NCBI GenBank assembly: GCA_020723085.1
Contig: DYJN01000004.1
Span: 1-64,000, forward strand
Reading direction: 5' to 3'
DNA from: Arcobacter sp.
GTDB taxonomy: Bacteria > Acidobacteriota > Terriglobia > Bryobacterales > Bryobacteraceae
Length of the DNA stretch: 64,000 bases
In this document: positions 8,132 to 17,100 of the stretch, one piece after another
Position numbering within the stretch: the stretch's first letter is position 1
Layout: the number at the start of each line of letters is the position of its first letter
Made by a program: the position numbers and the translations under genes
The notes under the pieces: model-generated
The model's input: the letters and a program-made list of their open reading frames with translations, nothing else
What the model was told of the DNA's origin: nothing
The model's database searches: none

Positions 8132-9466
8132 ATGAAGCGCCGAAGCCTGTTGGGAGCCCTGGCTGCCGCCCCGCTGGCGGCGCGCGGATCGAAGGCGCAG
8201 GAAGCCGCGGCACGCGCCGCGCGCGGGATGCCCGCGCCGCGCATCCGCGATGTGCAGGTGATCGCCACCGCGCCGCAGGGGCTGCGGCTGACGGTGGTCA
8301 AAATCGTCACCGATCAGGACGGGCTGTACGGATACGGCTGCGCCACCTACACGCAGCGCGCCGAGCTGGTGGTAGCGGCGGTGGAGCGCTACCTGCGGCC
8401 GTTTCTGATGGGGAAGCCCGCCGACCGCATCGACGACCTCTGGCAGGCGATGTACAACTCGTCCTACTGGCGCAACGGACCGGTGCTGAACAACGCGATC
8501 AGCGGCGTCGATGAGGCGCTGTGGGACATCAAGGGGCGCATGGCGGGCATGCCCGTGTACCAGCTGCTTGGGGGCAAGTGCCGCGAGGCGGCCGATTGCT
8601 ACGGGCACGCCAGCGGGCGCGAGATCGCGGAGGTGATCGACAACGCGCGGAAGCTTATGGCGCAGGGTTTTCGCCACATCCGCGTGCAGGTGGGCGTGCC
8701 GGGGCAGGCGGGCTATGGGGCGGGCGCGGGCGCCGGGCAGACGGCCAAGCTCCACGACGCGCCGGTGTTCGAGCCGGAGGATTATCTGCGGCGGGCGCTG
8801 CGGCTGTTCGAGACGGCGCGCAAAGAGCTGGGCGAGGAGGTGGAACTGCTGCACGACGTGCACGAACGGATCTCACCGATCCAGGCGGTGCGGTTCTGCA
8901 AGGAGTGCGAGCGGTTCCGGCTGTTTTTCCTGGAAGACCCGCTGTCGCCCGAGGACATCGAGTGGTTCCGCATCATCCGGCAGCAGTGTTCGACGCCGCT
9001 GGCGATGGGCGAGCTGTTCAACAGCCCGCACGAGTGGACGCCGCTGATCCGCGACCGGCTGATCGACTTCATCCGCATCCATGTGTCGCAGGCTGGCGGG
9101 CTCACGCCCTGCCGCAAGATCGCGGCGATGGCGGAGCTGATGGGCGTCAAGACCGCTTGGCACGGACCGGGCGACGTCTCGCCGGTGGGGCACATGGCGA
9201 ACATCACGCTGGATGTGGCCTGCTACAACTTCGGCATTCAGGAGAGCGTGTTCTTCCCTGACGCCGTGCGGGAAGTTTTCACAGGATGCCCGGTGCTGAA
9301 GAACGGGTATTTCTATGCGAACGAGGCGCCGGGGTGGGGCATCGAGGTCAACGAAGCGGCGGCGAAGAAATACCCGTACGGTTACGGCGAGAAGGGCGAG
9401 CGGCAGCGGCTGAACGGCGGCTGGGGCGAGATCCGCCGCCGCGACGGAACAGTCATCAAGCAATAG
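8132..9466 (+). CDS. Enolase-superfamily sugar-acid dehydratase (ManD/RspA-like), Tat-exported
   Basis: A 444-residue protein with a twin-arginine leader (MKRRSLLGALAAAPLAA). An enolase-superfamily capping domain and a (beta/alpha)7-beta barrel follow. Magnesium ligands are likely the Asp of LLHDVHERI, the Glu of FFLEDPLSPE and the Glu of AMGELFNSPHEW. The WHGPGDVSPVGH stretch near residue 345 is typical of the mannonate dehydratase/RspA subgroup, which dehydrates C6 sugar acids such as D-mannonate. The C-terminal segment after KYPYGYGEKG differs from well-characterised ManD, so the substrate is open. Export of such an enzyme is less usual but recurs in polysaccharide-degrading bacteria. It starts 4 bp after the ccm operon. 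Confidence 0.8.
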   Translation: MKRRSLLGALAAAPLAARGSKAQEAAARAARGMPAPRIRDVQVIATAPQGLRLTVVKIVTDQDGLYGYGCATYTQRAELVVAAVERYLRPFLMGKPADRIDDLWQAMYNSSYWRNGPVLNNAISGVDEALWDIKGRMAGMPVYQLLGGKCREAADCYGHASGREIAEVIDNARKLMAQGFRHIRVQVGVPGQAGYGAGAGAGQTAKLHDAPVFEPEDYLRRALRLFETARKELGEEVELLHDVHERISPIQAVRFCKECERFRLFFLEDPLSPEDIEWFRIIRQQCSTPLAMGELFNSPHEWTPLIRDRLIDFIRIHVSQAGGLTPCRKIAAMAELMGVKTAWHGPGDVSPVGHMANITLDVACYNFGIQESVFFPDAVREVFTGCPVLKNGYFYANEAPGWGIEVNEAAAKKYPYGYGEKGERQRLNGGWGEIRRRDGTVIKQ

Positions 9467-9473
9467 GCGGGGA

Positions 9474-9497
9474 GGGCGGACGCGGGCGCGCCCGCCC
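9474..9497. terminator. GC-rich hairpin between convergent genes
   Basis: GGGCGG at 9474-9479 can pair with CCGCCC at 9492-9497 around a 12-nt GC-rich loop. It lies between two converging stop codons (9466 on plus, 9510 on minus). No T tract follows on either strand, so a rho-independent terminator role is only a possibility. Confidence 0.3.
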
Positions 9498-9509
9498 CAA
9501 CGGCAGCCG

Positions 9510-10988
9510 TCAGTAGCGCCTGCCTCCGTCCGGCTCGCCGGCGGAGGCCGCCTCCGTTGCGGCGAGGCGGGTGCGGAGGTCTTCCGCCCTCATGCGGATC
9601 TCGGCCGGACTGCGGTATCCCCGCCTCTCCAAATCCTCTATCCGAAGGGGTGCGGAATCCGGAAGGTGCGGGTGCAGGATGCTCTTGTAATCCTGGCAGG
9701 CTGGCCGTCCGATGTCAGTCGAGCAGAGAAAGGTGAGGAACTCATAAACCGTCTCCATCCGCGTATTGAAAGATCTATGCGCGTCCGCCACCGGAATGAT
9801 GTCTTCGAAGAACTGAGTCATCAACCCGGCGCTGCCGGTCGCCATGGCGAGCTTGGATAGGGCGCCCGCGGCGGCGTAAGCGTCATAACCGGAGATCATG
9901 GCGAACATCGCTCCCCAGATGTCGGCGTCGAGTTCTACGTTGTCCGGATGCCACAGGAGCAAGCCGCCCGCCCTCTGCTGAACAATGTGGCCGAGTTCAT
10001 GGCCGACCACGTAGGCGAGCTCGCTGTCGCTGTCTCCCAACAGCTCGCTCAAGCCCATGTAGACGCCCACCTCGCTCCCGCCCTTCGCGTAAGCGTTCAC
10101 CTGTTTGTCATACAGGATGACGAGACGCGGGGATGGGCCAGTGATGAAGTCGGTTTCGCGGGCGGCGTGCAAGACCCGCTGATAGACGTTCCAGATCCGG
10201 TCCCAATGGGAGATGGGAGGCGTAACGTTGCCGGGCGGGAGGCTGGAGAAGGTCCCGCTCGCGTCCGCGTTCATCGTCCAGGCCAGAAACAGGTCATCGG
10301 GACACGACACGCACTCCAGCCTGAGCATGGAATCGCGGAAGTCCGCCGCCGGGAAGCGGTCCCGCACGTTGAAAGCCGTGTGGCCATAAGGCGGCAGCGC
10401 AATCAGCGACGGGCCCAGCAGAGCCCCGTCGGCGGTGAGCAGCGAGGCTGTCACCTGCAAAGAGCGGTTCCGCGGATTGGCGACCGCCACGCCAAGCTCC
10501 CGGTTCGCGTAGGACGCATAGTAGGCTGTGGGCAGAGTAGGAGGGGCGGTCACTTCCTGAACAGCCCTGCCGCCCAGCCAGAGCCGGTAGGAGGCGCTTC
10601 CCATGAGGGGAAGATCGGCGAAGACCCGGGCCCACCCGCTGCGGACGGGCACGGTGGAGGGCCGGCTGGCGAGAGTGACGGAACCTTCGGGCGGGATCTG
10701 CACCATGTGTTTCGACTGCATGCCGCCGCCGAAATCCACCGGCAGCTCCGCGCCCTGGCTGTTGTAAAACTCGATGAGGGCCTCAGCGCCTTTCGTGTTC
10801 GTGTTCACCAGCGTGATGACGGTCTGCCAGCGCCCGCCGTCAAACTGGCCGTCGGCGATCTGCGCGAAATACAGGTTGACGTGCGCCGAGGCGGGCTGGG
10901 GCTGAGCCTGCGCCACCCACGGAGCAGAGGCCAAAATGCAGGAAAAGATGGAGGGCAAAAGCCGGAAACGCTTGTTCGAGAACCGCAT
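9510..10988 (-). CDS. Secreted zinc metallopeptidase, M48-like, with N-terminal beta domain
   Basis: A 492-residue exported protein: a signal peptide (about 1-28, ending AQAQ), a beta-rich region about 35-250, then a metallopeptidase domain. The zinc motif HELGH occurs in LAYVVGHELGHIVQQ near residue 330, followed about 20 residues later by ELDADIWG, which supplies the third ligand in M48-type proteases. The N-terminal region resembles a beta sandwich found in proteins that anchor to or bind other secreted proteins, but I cannot name it. No adjacent partner gene. The two following genes are also exported, which suggests a secreted-enzyme neighbourhood. Confidence 0.7.
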   Translation of the reverse strand: MRFSNKRFRLLPSIFSCILASAPWVAQAQPQPASAHVNLYFAQIADGQFDGGRWQTVITLVNTNTKGAEALIEFYNSQGAELPVDFGGGMQSKHMVQIPPEGSVTLASRPSTVPVRSGWARVFADLPLMGSASYRLWLGGRAVQEVTAPPTLPTAYYASYANRELGVAVANPRNRSLQVTASLLTADGALLGPSLIALPPYGHTAFNVRDRFPAADFRDSMLRLECVSCPDDLFLAWTMNADASGTFSSLPPGNVTPPISHWDRIWNVYQRVLHAARETDFITGPSPRLVILYDKQVNAYAKGGSEVGVYMGLSELLGDSDSELAYVVGHELGHIVQQRAGGLLLWHPDNVELDADIWGAMFAMISGYDAYAAAGALSKLAMATGSAGLMTQFFEDIIPVADAHRSFNTRMETVYEFLTFLCSTDIGRPACQDYKSILHPHLPDSAPLRIEDLERRGYRSPAEIRMRAEDLRTRLAATEAASAGEPDGGRRY

Positions 10989-11107
10989 GCCATTCTTTTA
11001 GCCGGCCCACCGGCTCACAGGATGATCCTTTCGCGCCACGTTGGAGAAAAAACGTTCCGAGTCTTGCGGCGCGGCGCGCCTCCGGGGGCGCACGGCATGG
11101 GGCGGGC

Positions 11108-13696
11108 TTAGAGCTGGAACGGGCGGCTGGGCGTGACTAGGGCTGGCGATTGAATCGGGATGGGCCTGGCTTCCACGCGAAGGGACGCGAACTCAAGCCT
11201 GCCTTCCACGGCTTCGATGCGCAAGGCGGGGACAGCGCCCCGGCGGGCGGGGCGGGACAGTTCGAACACGCCCCACCCGGCCGCCGTGCTCCAGAAGCCA
11301 CGGAAGGGGCGTGTCTTCAGCGCGGGCGCGATCTCCAGCGACCGGTCCGCGGCGTTGTAAAAGAAGCCGCAGCCCAGGACGACTGCGCTCCAGGCCGAGA
11401 GCGCCCTTGCATAATGATGGCCGCACTCCGGCTCGTCAAACGGGTTGCGCCGCACGCCGTCATGCCGCCGCCGAGCGGCCTCGATGATGGCCAGCCCCTC
11501 TTCCACCATTCCCAGGCCGATCATCTGCGCCGCGGCCGGGTACTCGATACCGGTCCATGCCTCGGCGAAGTAGGGGAAGGGGATCCGCGGCCGGGGCGCC
11601 TTGCCGTAGTCGCAGATCAGCAGGCCGGACTCGTCGTTGAGCGCGTACGTGCGCTGCATGTTTTCGTGGTCTTCGAGCGAGGAGCGCCGGTTGTAACGGT
11701 AAATGGAGGAGAGAGCACGGCGGATGTTTTCCTGCTTCAGCAGCGGGCCGAGACGGCACAAGTCGGCCTGATATTGCCCGATGAGCTGATCGGCAAGACA
11801 TCCTTCTCCCAGCTGGTAATCGGGCTTTTCGGTGTCGTCGGCGCCCATGGTGGAGACGAGCGTTTCGGCGATCGATTTCCGCGGGATTCCCCGCACTTTC
11901 TGGATGTAATAGTCGCCATTAAACAGATTTCCGTCGATCCAGGCCGAGCCGCGCCGGGAAAGCTCCATGCAGGTTTCCGCAAACGCCGCATCACCGGCAG
12001 CGCGGGCGAGTTCCGCTGCGGCGCGCAGTCCTCCCAAATAATAAATTCCGCACTGCGGGTTCGGCCCGAAGAACTCGATGTCGTAGGTGTTGTGCTGTGC
12101 GCCTTCCATCACGCCGTCGCGGTCGGCGTCCCAGCCGCCCGCGATCCAGCAGAATTCCACGGCTTTTTTCACCGAAGGCCAGATGGCGGCCAGCCATTTC
12201 CGGTCGCCGGACAGGCGGAAATCCAGCCAGGTTTTCATCACCTGGCCCATCTGCCCGTCGGCGGCCGCCAGGCCGGAACGCCCCGTGCCTTTCGGCAGGA
12301 TTTCCCGGAAGTGGATGGCGCCGCGTCCATCCATCATGTGCCCGAACGTGGCGTTGCGCAGGCTGCGCGCCAGCTGAGGGAAAAGATGGCTTGTCGTCGA
12401 TTCGTAATTCCACACGTGCGTGCAGGAGCCGAAGCAGCAGCCGCTGTGGTCATTGGCCCCTTCGAATGCGTGGAACTCCCCGTCGGCGGTGCGGAAGCAG
12501 ACCTGCGTGGCCAGCGTCGTCAGATTGCTCATCGCCGCGTCTTTCACGCAGCCCGGCAGGGACGCGGACTTCATGGCATCGACGAAAGCGCGCGTGTGCT
12601 TCTCGAGCTCCGTCAGGTGCGCCGCCAGGTAGCGCGCGGCGTTCCACGCGCCGGCGAACCGCGTGGCGTACCAGTTGCCCACCACGGCGTGCTCGTTGCC
12701 TTTTGACGCCGACCAGCCGCAGCGGGCCGGCGTGCGGTTCGGACAGCGCCAGGCAAGAATGAATTCGAACCGCGCCTCGCCGCCGGCGGGGATCTCGCGC
12801 ATCAGGTGCACGGCGCCGACCGTGCCCGGCTGCTCGGGTTCCGGGCCGAGCTTCGCGTCCGCCTTGAAGGCATCCCAGAACAGCATCGGGCTGTTGAACC
12901 AGCGCGAGCGCGGCCATCCGCGCCACACGGTGCAGGCGGCCGGATCGAGCGCCGCGAGCACGAACTCTCCCGCCGCAGGGCTGCCTGCGTCCAGCCCCGA
13001 GTTCGTCATGACGAGGCCGGCGAGCAGTTCGTCCCGGCGCGGCTGGTTGCGTCGCGCATCCCGCGCCGGCCGCGCGGCGCCGGAGTCCGGCGCGGAGCGG
13101 AACGGGTTGTCGATCGAGAAGCAGAGGCTCGCCTTCGCCGGCGCAGGGCCCGGATTGCGGACGATATACCGCAGCAGCGCGGCGGGCAGCCCGCTCGAAT
13201 CGGCGTCGAGCGGAAACACCGGAGTGAACGCTTCCAGGGAGAGCCGCACCGGCAGCCGCCGGTCTTCGAAGTCGATCCTTGCGATCGGATAGGACGACGT
13301 GAACACCGCCGAGGCCAGCCGCGGCATGCCGGGCACGTTGTTCGATCCAAGCCCGGAGGCGCCCTCGAACGGCGGCAGGAGGCGCGCTTCCGCAATGCGC
13401 GCCACGGGACGGCGGCCCGTCGTCTCCACGCGGATCGCTGCAAAGGCGAAGGCCGGCTGGTTGCCCTTGTCCGGGCGGTTGAAGATCTCCCAATCGCGCA
13501 GCTGCCCGCGCCCGCCCAGCGAGATGGAGCCGGCGGCGATGCCGCCCAATGGCATGGCGATGGTGGACAAAGCCGGACCGCGGAACACGCGCGGCCACTC
13601 GATGGTGAGCGCCGCCGCCCGCGATTGCGGCTGAGCGCCCGCTGCGGCGGGCAGGGCGGCGGTGGTCTTCAGGAACGTACGCCGGTCGGTGGGCAT
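11108..13696 (-). CDS. GH116 family glycosidase (beta-glucosidase/glucosylceramidase type), Tat-exported
   Basis: An 862-residue protein. I chose ATG 13696 rather than a TTG twelve codons upstream because it begins MPTDRRTFLKTTAALPAAAG, a clean twin-arginine leader. The N-terminal beta domain begins with WPRVFRGPALSTIAMPLGGIAAG, and an (alpha/alpha)6 barrel follows, the layout of GH116 (formerly DUF608). Candidate catalytic residues are the glutamate in HVWNYESTTSHLFP and the aspartate in HNTYDIEFFGPN, by analogy with characterised GH116 enzymes. These cleave beta-glucosides, beta-xylosides or related substrates. The start codon faces the divergent radical SAM gene. Confidence 0.85.
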   Translation of the reverse strand: MPTDRRTFLKTTAALPAAAGAQPQSRAAALTIEWPRVFRGPALSTIAMPLGGIAAGSISLGGRGQLRDWEIFNRPDKGNQPAFAFAAIRVETTGRRPVARIAEARLLPPFEGASGLGSNNVPGMPRLASAVFTSSYPIARIDFEDRRLPVRLSLEAFTPVFPLDADSSGLPAALLRYIVRNPGPAPAKASLCFSIDNPFRSAPDSGAARPARDARRNQPRRDELLAGLVMTNSGLDAGSPAAGEFVLAALDPAACTVWRGWPRSRWFNSPMLFWDAFKADAKLGPEPEQPGTVGAVHLMREIPAGGEARFEFILAWRCPNRTPARCGWSASKGNEHAVVGNWYATRFAGAWNAARYLAAHLTELEKHTRAFVDAMKSASLPGCVKDAAMSNLTTLATQVCFRTADGEFHAFEGANDHSGCCFGSCTHVWNYESTTSHLFPQLARSLRNATFGHMMDGRGAIHFREILPKGTGRSGLAAADGQMGQVMKTWLDFRLSGDRKWLAAIWPSVKKAVEFCWIAGGWDADRDGVMEGAQHNTYDIEFFGPNPQCGIYYLGGLRAAAELARAAGDAAFAETCMELSRRGSAWIDGNLFNGDYYIQKVRGIPRKSIAETLVSTMGADDTEKPDYQLGEGCLADQLIGQYQADLCRLGPLLKQENIRRALSSIYRYNRRSSLEDHENMQRTYALNDESGLLICDYGKAPRPRIPFPYFAEAWTGIEYPAAAQMIGLGMVEEGLAIIEAARRRHDGVRRNPFDEPECGHHYARALSAWSAVVLGCGFFYNAADRSLEIAPALKTRPFRGFWSTAAGWGVFELSRPARRGAVPALRIEAVEGRLEFASLRVEARPIPIQSPALVTPSRPFQL

Positions 13697-13760
13697 GCCT
13701 GGGACTCTATCACTCGACAAGGCCCTTGACAAATGGCGAATATAAGGCGAAAATCAGAGC

Positions 13761-14795
13761 ATGGGCGCTGCGCTGGCGGAGAGGGCGAAGCAGGCGGAAT
13801 TGCTGCTGGGGAAGGCTCGGACCGAGTACCGGCTGCTGCCCGCCGGGCGCATGCTGAACCGCTGCGCGGCGGGCTCGCTGATGCCGTTTCAGTGGACGAT
13901 CAACCCCTACCGCGGATGCGAGCTGGGCTGCTGCTACTGCTACGCGCGCTACACCCACGAGTACCTGGAACTGGACGGCGGCGCATTTGAGCGGATCATC
14001 TTCGTAAAACAATTCAGCCGGAATCTGTTTGAACGGGAGCTGCGCGCCGTGCGTGCCGGCGAGTGGATCGCCATCGGGACGGCGACGGACCCTTATCAGC
14101 CCGCCGAGCGGCGCTATGGGGTGACGCGGGCGCTGCTGGAGGTGCTGGCGCGGCAGGCGGGGCTGCGCGTGGCTCTGACCACGAAGTCCGATCTGGCGGC
14201 GAGGGACGCCGGGCTGCTCGGGCGGCTGGCGGAGCGCAACGACGTGCGGGTGAACTTCACCGTCACCACGCTGGACGCCGGGCTGGCGCGGCGGCTGGAG
14301 CCGGGCGCGCCGCGCCCGGAGCTGCGGCTGCGGGCGCTGCGGAGGCTGGCGGAGGCGGGCATCGAGACGGCGGTCTTTGCCAGCCCGGTGCTGCCGGGGA
14401 TCAACGATGGCGCGGGCGAACTGGAAGCGCTGGCGCGGGCGGCGCGGGAGGCGGGAGCGAAACATTTCGGGGCGCAAATGTTGTTTCTCCGCGATCCGGC
14501 CCGGAGCGTGTTTCTGGCGGCGCTGGAGCGCGATTTTCCCCATCTGGCAGCCCGCTACCGGCGGCTGTACGCGCATGGATCGCGCGTGGACGCCCGGATG
14601 AGGGAGGCGCTGGAGCTGCGCGTGGCGCGCATCCGGCAGGATCTGGATCTGTCCCGGCGCGCCTCCGCCTGCGCCGCCGCGTGGGGGCAGCTCGGCCTGT
14701 TCGAGAACGCTGCGACCGCGCCCGGCGGCGGTGCGGGCGTCCTGATCCGGCTGCGGGAAGCGGTCGAGGAGGCGGCGGCGGAAGCCCGGGGGTAA
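13761..14795 (+). CDS. Radical SAM protein, SPL-like (Rv2578c/PA0069 type)
   Basis: A 344-residue protein with the radical SAM cluster C-x3-C-x2-C at GCELGCCYCYAR (about residues 54-65), preceded by WTINPYRG. The following text (ATDPYQPAERRYGVTRALLE, ALTTKSDLAARD, VTTLDAGLARRLEPGAPRPELRL) is typical of the spore-photoproduct-lyase-like subgroup, whose function in non-sporeformers is unknown. A TTGACA at 13726-13731 and a weak GAAAAT at 13749, spaced 17 bp, could be its promoter in the short divergent gap. The last 70 residues are Ala/Arg-rich and less conserved in look. Confidence 0.85.
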   Translation: MGAALAERAKQAELLLGKARTEYRLLPAGRMLNRCAAGSLMPFQWTINPYRGCELGCCYCYARYTHEYLELDGGAFERIIFVKQFSRNLFERELRAVRAGEWIAIGTATDPYQPAERRYGVTRALLEVLARQAGLRVALTTKSDLAARDAGLLGRLAERNDVRVNFTVTTLDAGLARRLEPGAPRPELRLRALRRLAEAGIETAVFASPVLPGINDGAGELEALARAAREAGAKHFGAQMLFLRDPARSVFLAALERDFPHLAARYRRLYAHGSRVDARMREALELRVARIRQDLDLSRRASACAAAWGQLGLFENAATAPGGGAGVLIRLREAVEEAAAEARG

Positions 14796-14863
14796 GGGGC
14801 GGCGGGCTGCGCAGCGGCGTGGCGGCCGCCTGCGGCTGCGCCGGCTGTGTCAGACTGCTACGC

Positions 14864-16603
14864 ATGCGACGGCTTTTGTTTCTTCTGGGTATTCCCTGCT
14901 CCTGCCTGCTCGCCTGGCAGGCGCCCGTTCCGGCGGCGCGGCAGGCGCCGCCGCCGCCCTACGAGCAGGCGCGCCCGCTGATCGTCTCCAGGCACGGCAT
15001 CGTGGCGGCGTCCAACTTTCTGGCTTCGCAAGCGGCGGCAAAGATTCTGGAGCAGGGCGGCAACGCCGTGGATGCGGCTATCGCCGCCAACGCGATGACG
15101 GGGCTGGTGCAGCCGTTCGTCAACGGCGTGGGCGGCGATCTGTTCGCCATCGTGTACGAGGCGAAGACAGGCAGGGTGTACGGGCTGAATTCCAGCGGCT
15201 GGGCGCCGAAGGCTCTGACGCTCGGCTGGGTGCGGGAGCGGCGGGTGCGGATCAACGAGCGCACGAAGAAGTTCGAGGACCTCAGCGTGCACACGGTGAC
15301 CGTGCCCGGCTGCGTGGCCGGGTGGCATGCGCTGCGGGAGCGTTTCGGTGCCAAAACATTCTCCGAGATTCTTGCTCCGGCCATCCATTACGCGGAAAAC
15401 GGTTTCGCGCTGTCGGCGGTGAGCGCGCGCTCGCTGGTGCAGCGGCGGTATCTCCAGCAACCCGGGTTCAAGGAGACGTACCTGGCGGCGGGCGAAACGC
15501 CGCAGCCGGGCGACCTGTTCCGCAATCCGGCGCTGGCGGCGACGCTGCGCCGCATCGCCGCGCAGGGGCGCGACGGCTTTTACAAGGGCGAACTGGCCGA
15601 GCGCATGGTGCGGTTCTTCCGCGAGCAGGGCGGGGCGCATGCGGCCGAGGATTTCGCCGAGTTCCAGCCGGAGTGGGTGGAGCCGGTGTCGACCACCTAC
15701 CGCGGCTGGACCGTCTACGAGCTGCCGCCCAACGGGCAGGGCGTGGCGGCGCTGTCGATGCTGAACATCATGGAGCGCTTCCCCCTGGGCGATTACGGGC
15801 AGAATTCGGCCGCCGCGCTGCACGTGATGATCGAGGCCAAAAAGCTCGCCTACGCCGACATGGAGCGCTACGTCGGCGATCCGCGGTTTACGCCCGTGCC
15901 GGTGGCGCAGATGCTGTCGAAAGAGCTTGCGGCGGAGCGCGCCCGCATGATCGACATGCGGAAGGCCGCCTGCCGGGTGCTGCCGAGCGAGCTGAAAGAG
16001 TCCTTGGCCGCCAAGGGCAGCGACACGATCTATCTTTCCGTTGTGGACCGCGACGGCAACATCGTGAGCCTGATCCAGTCCAACTATGGCGGCTACGGCA
16101 CCGGACTGGTGGCGCCCGGAGCGGGGTTCACCTTCCACAACCGCGGCGCGAGCTTCGACATCGAGCCGGGCAAGCCGAACTCGCTTGCCGGACGCAAGCG
16201 CCCCCTGCACACGATCATTCCCGCGCTCATGAGGAAGGACACGACGGTGATCGGCTTCGGCATCATGGGCGGGTGGAACCAGAGCCAGGCGCATGCGCAG
16301 TTCGTCTCTAACGTCGCCGACTTCGGCATGAACGTGCAGCAGGCGCTGGAAGCGCCGCGCTTCACCAAGACGACTTTCGACGGCTGCGATGTGCAGATCG
16401 AGAGCCGGATTCCGGAAAACATCCGCGTCGAGCTGCAGCGGCGGGGGCATGTGGTGCGGCCCACGGCGCCCTACTCGAGCGTGTTCGGCTTCGGCAGCGC
16501 TGTCGTGCACGACCTGAAGCGCAAGGTCCAGATGGCGGGAACGGATCCGCGTGTAGACGGCGCCGCTGTGCCCGAAATGCCGAACTTCAGCCCGGCTCGG
16601 TAA
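14864..16603 (+). CDS. ggt: Gamma-glutamyltransferase family protein, secreted
   Basis: A 579-residue protein starting at ATG 14864 with a signal peptide (MRRLLFLLGIPCSCLLAW; the cysteine could make it a lipoprotein). It has Ntn-hydrolase features of gamma-glutamyltransferase: GIVAASNFLASQAAAKILEQGGNAVDAAIA at the large-subunit start, and GSDTIYLSVVDRDGNIVSLIQSN, where the threonine after Asp would be the nucleophile freed by autocleavage. The TIYLS form rather than the classical TTH is the YwrD-like branch, so true transpeptidase activity is not certain. Family role: breakdown of glutathione and other gamma-glutamyl compounds in the periplasm. Reading frame upstream of 14864 is open but lies over the radical SAM gene and is not real. 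Confidence 0.85.
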   Translation: MRRLLFLLGIPCSCLLAWQAPVPAARQAPPPPYEQARPLIVSRHGIVAASNFLASQAAAKILEQGGNAVDAAIAANAMTGLVQPFVNGVGGDLFAIVYEAKTGRVYGLNSSGWAPKALTLGWVRERRVRINERTKKFEDLSVHTVTVPGCVAGWHALRERFGAKTFSEILAPAIHYAENGFALSAVSARSLVQRRYLQQPGFKETYLAAGETPQPGDLFRNPALAATLRRIAAQGRDGFYKGELAERMVRFFREQGGAHAAEDFAEFQPEWVEPVSTTYRGWTVYELPPNGQGVAALSMLNIMERFPLGDYGQNSAAALHVMIEAKKLAYADMERYVGDPRFTPVPVAQMLSKELAAERARMIDMRKAACRVLPSELKESLAAKGSDTIYLSVVDRDGNIVSLIQSNYGGYGTGLVAPGAGFTFHNRGASFDIEPGKPNSLAGRKRPLHTIIPALMRKDTTVIGFGIMGGWNQSQAHAQFVSNVADFGMNVQQALEAPRFTKTTFDGCDVQIESRIPENIRVELQRRGHVVRPTAPYSSVFGFGSAVVHDLKRKVQMAGTDPRVDGAAVPEMPNFSPAR

Positions 16604-16633
16604 GCACTTGCAACAGCGGGCATTGACGTGGGT

Positions 16634-16664
16634 GGCTGGGGGGAGGAGGAGAATCCCCCCAGCC
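16634..16664. repeat. Perfect 10-bp inverted repeat
   Basis: GGCTGGGGGG at 16634-16643 pairs perfectly with CCCCCCAGCC at 16655-16664 around an 11-nt purine-rich loop (AGGAGGAGAAT). It lies 31 bp after the gamma-glutamyltransferase stop. There is no T tract. It may end transcription or be the first helix of a structured RNA, since two more hairpins follow. Confidence 0.5.
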
Positions 16665-17100
16665 AAGGCGTCTCCGCCGACCGGTATCGCGGAGCCGCAA
16701 ACGGCTCGGCTCCCGGGCGGAAACCCGTGTTGTTTACATTGTATCGGAAACAAACTCATTTGGCGCGGGAATTGATCGTGGCAACAAGTTAAGTTCGCGC
16801 AAGCCGACTCAATTCGCTCGCCCCGGGACGAGGCCTAACCTTCCTGTGCTCTATGCATTACCGGAACCTGCTGCCGGATCGCCGGTTCATTTGCGCCCCC
16901 CGCGCGTCATGGGGCGGCAGAAAACTGGCTAAGGATGGGAGCACTTGAGCAGAAGCGGAGCTAATATCGTTCTGGGTTCCTACGGAATCTTGTAACCGCA
17001 AGCAGTGCAATGGGTTTTCCGTTCCATTTCATGTAACTAATCCTGTAGTACTGTTGGCACGCGGACTGTGCTGTGAGATACTGAAATTGAAGCGAGGGCC
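16665..17100. other. Non-coding stretch with two further hairpins
   Basis: About 440 bp without a supportable gene. GAGCCG/CGGCTC at 16692-16707 (loop CAAA) and CGGG/CCCG at 16714-16727 add to the stem at 16634-16664, so about 95 bp could fold into three consecutive hairpins. The rest is clearly less GC-rich than the neighbouring genes. I matched the stretch from memory against common riboswitch consensus elements (cobalamin, TPP, c-di-GMP, c-di-AMP) and found no fit. It leads into the gene at 17101 and may hold its promoter and leader. Confidence 0.4.

Noticed and set aside
13697-13732. TTG start for the GH116 gene giving 12 more residues
   Set aside because: ATG 13696 gives a clean Tat leader at the N-terminus, so the extension would bury it.
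14063-14863. In-frame N-terminal extension of the gamma-glutamyltransferase
   Set aside because: The extension overlaps the radical SAM gene in another frame and is Gly/Ala/Arg nonsense; ATG 14864 starts a proper signal peptide.
16634-16727. c-di-GMP, c-di-AMP or cobalamin riboswitch
   Set aside because: The conserved core elements I remember of these classes (for example the GGTGAATC-type box of ydaO) are not present.
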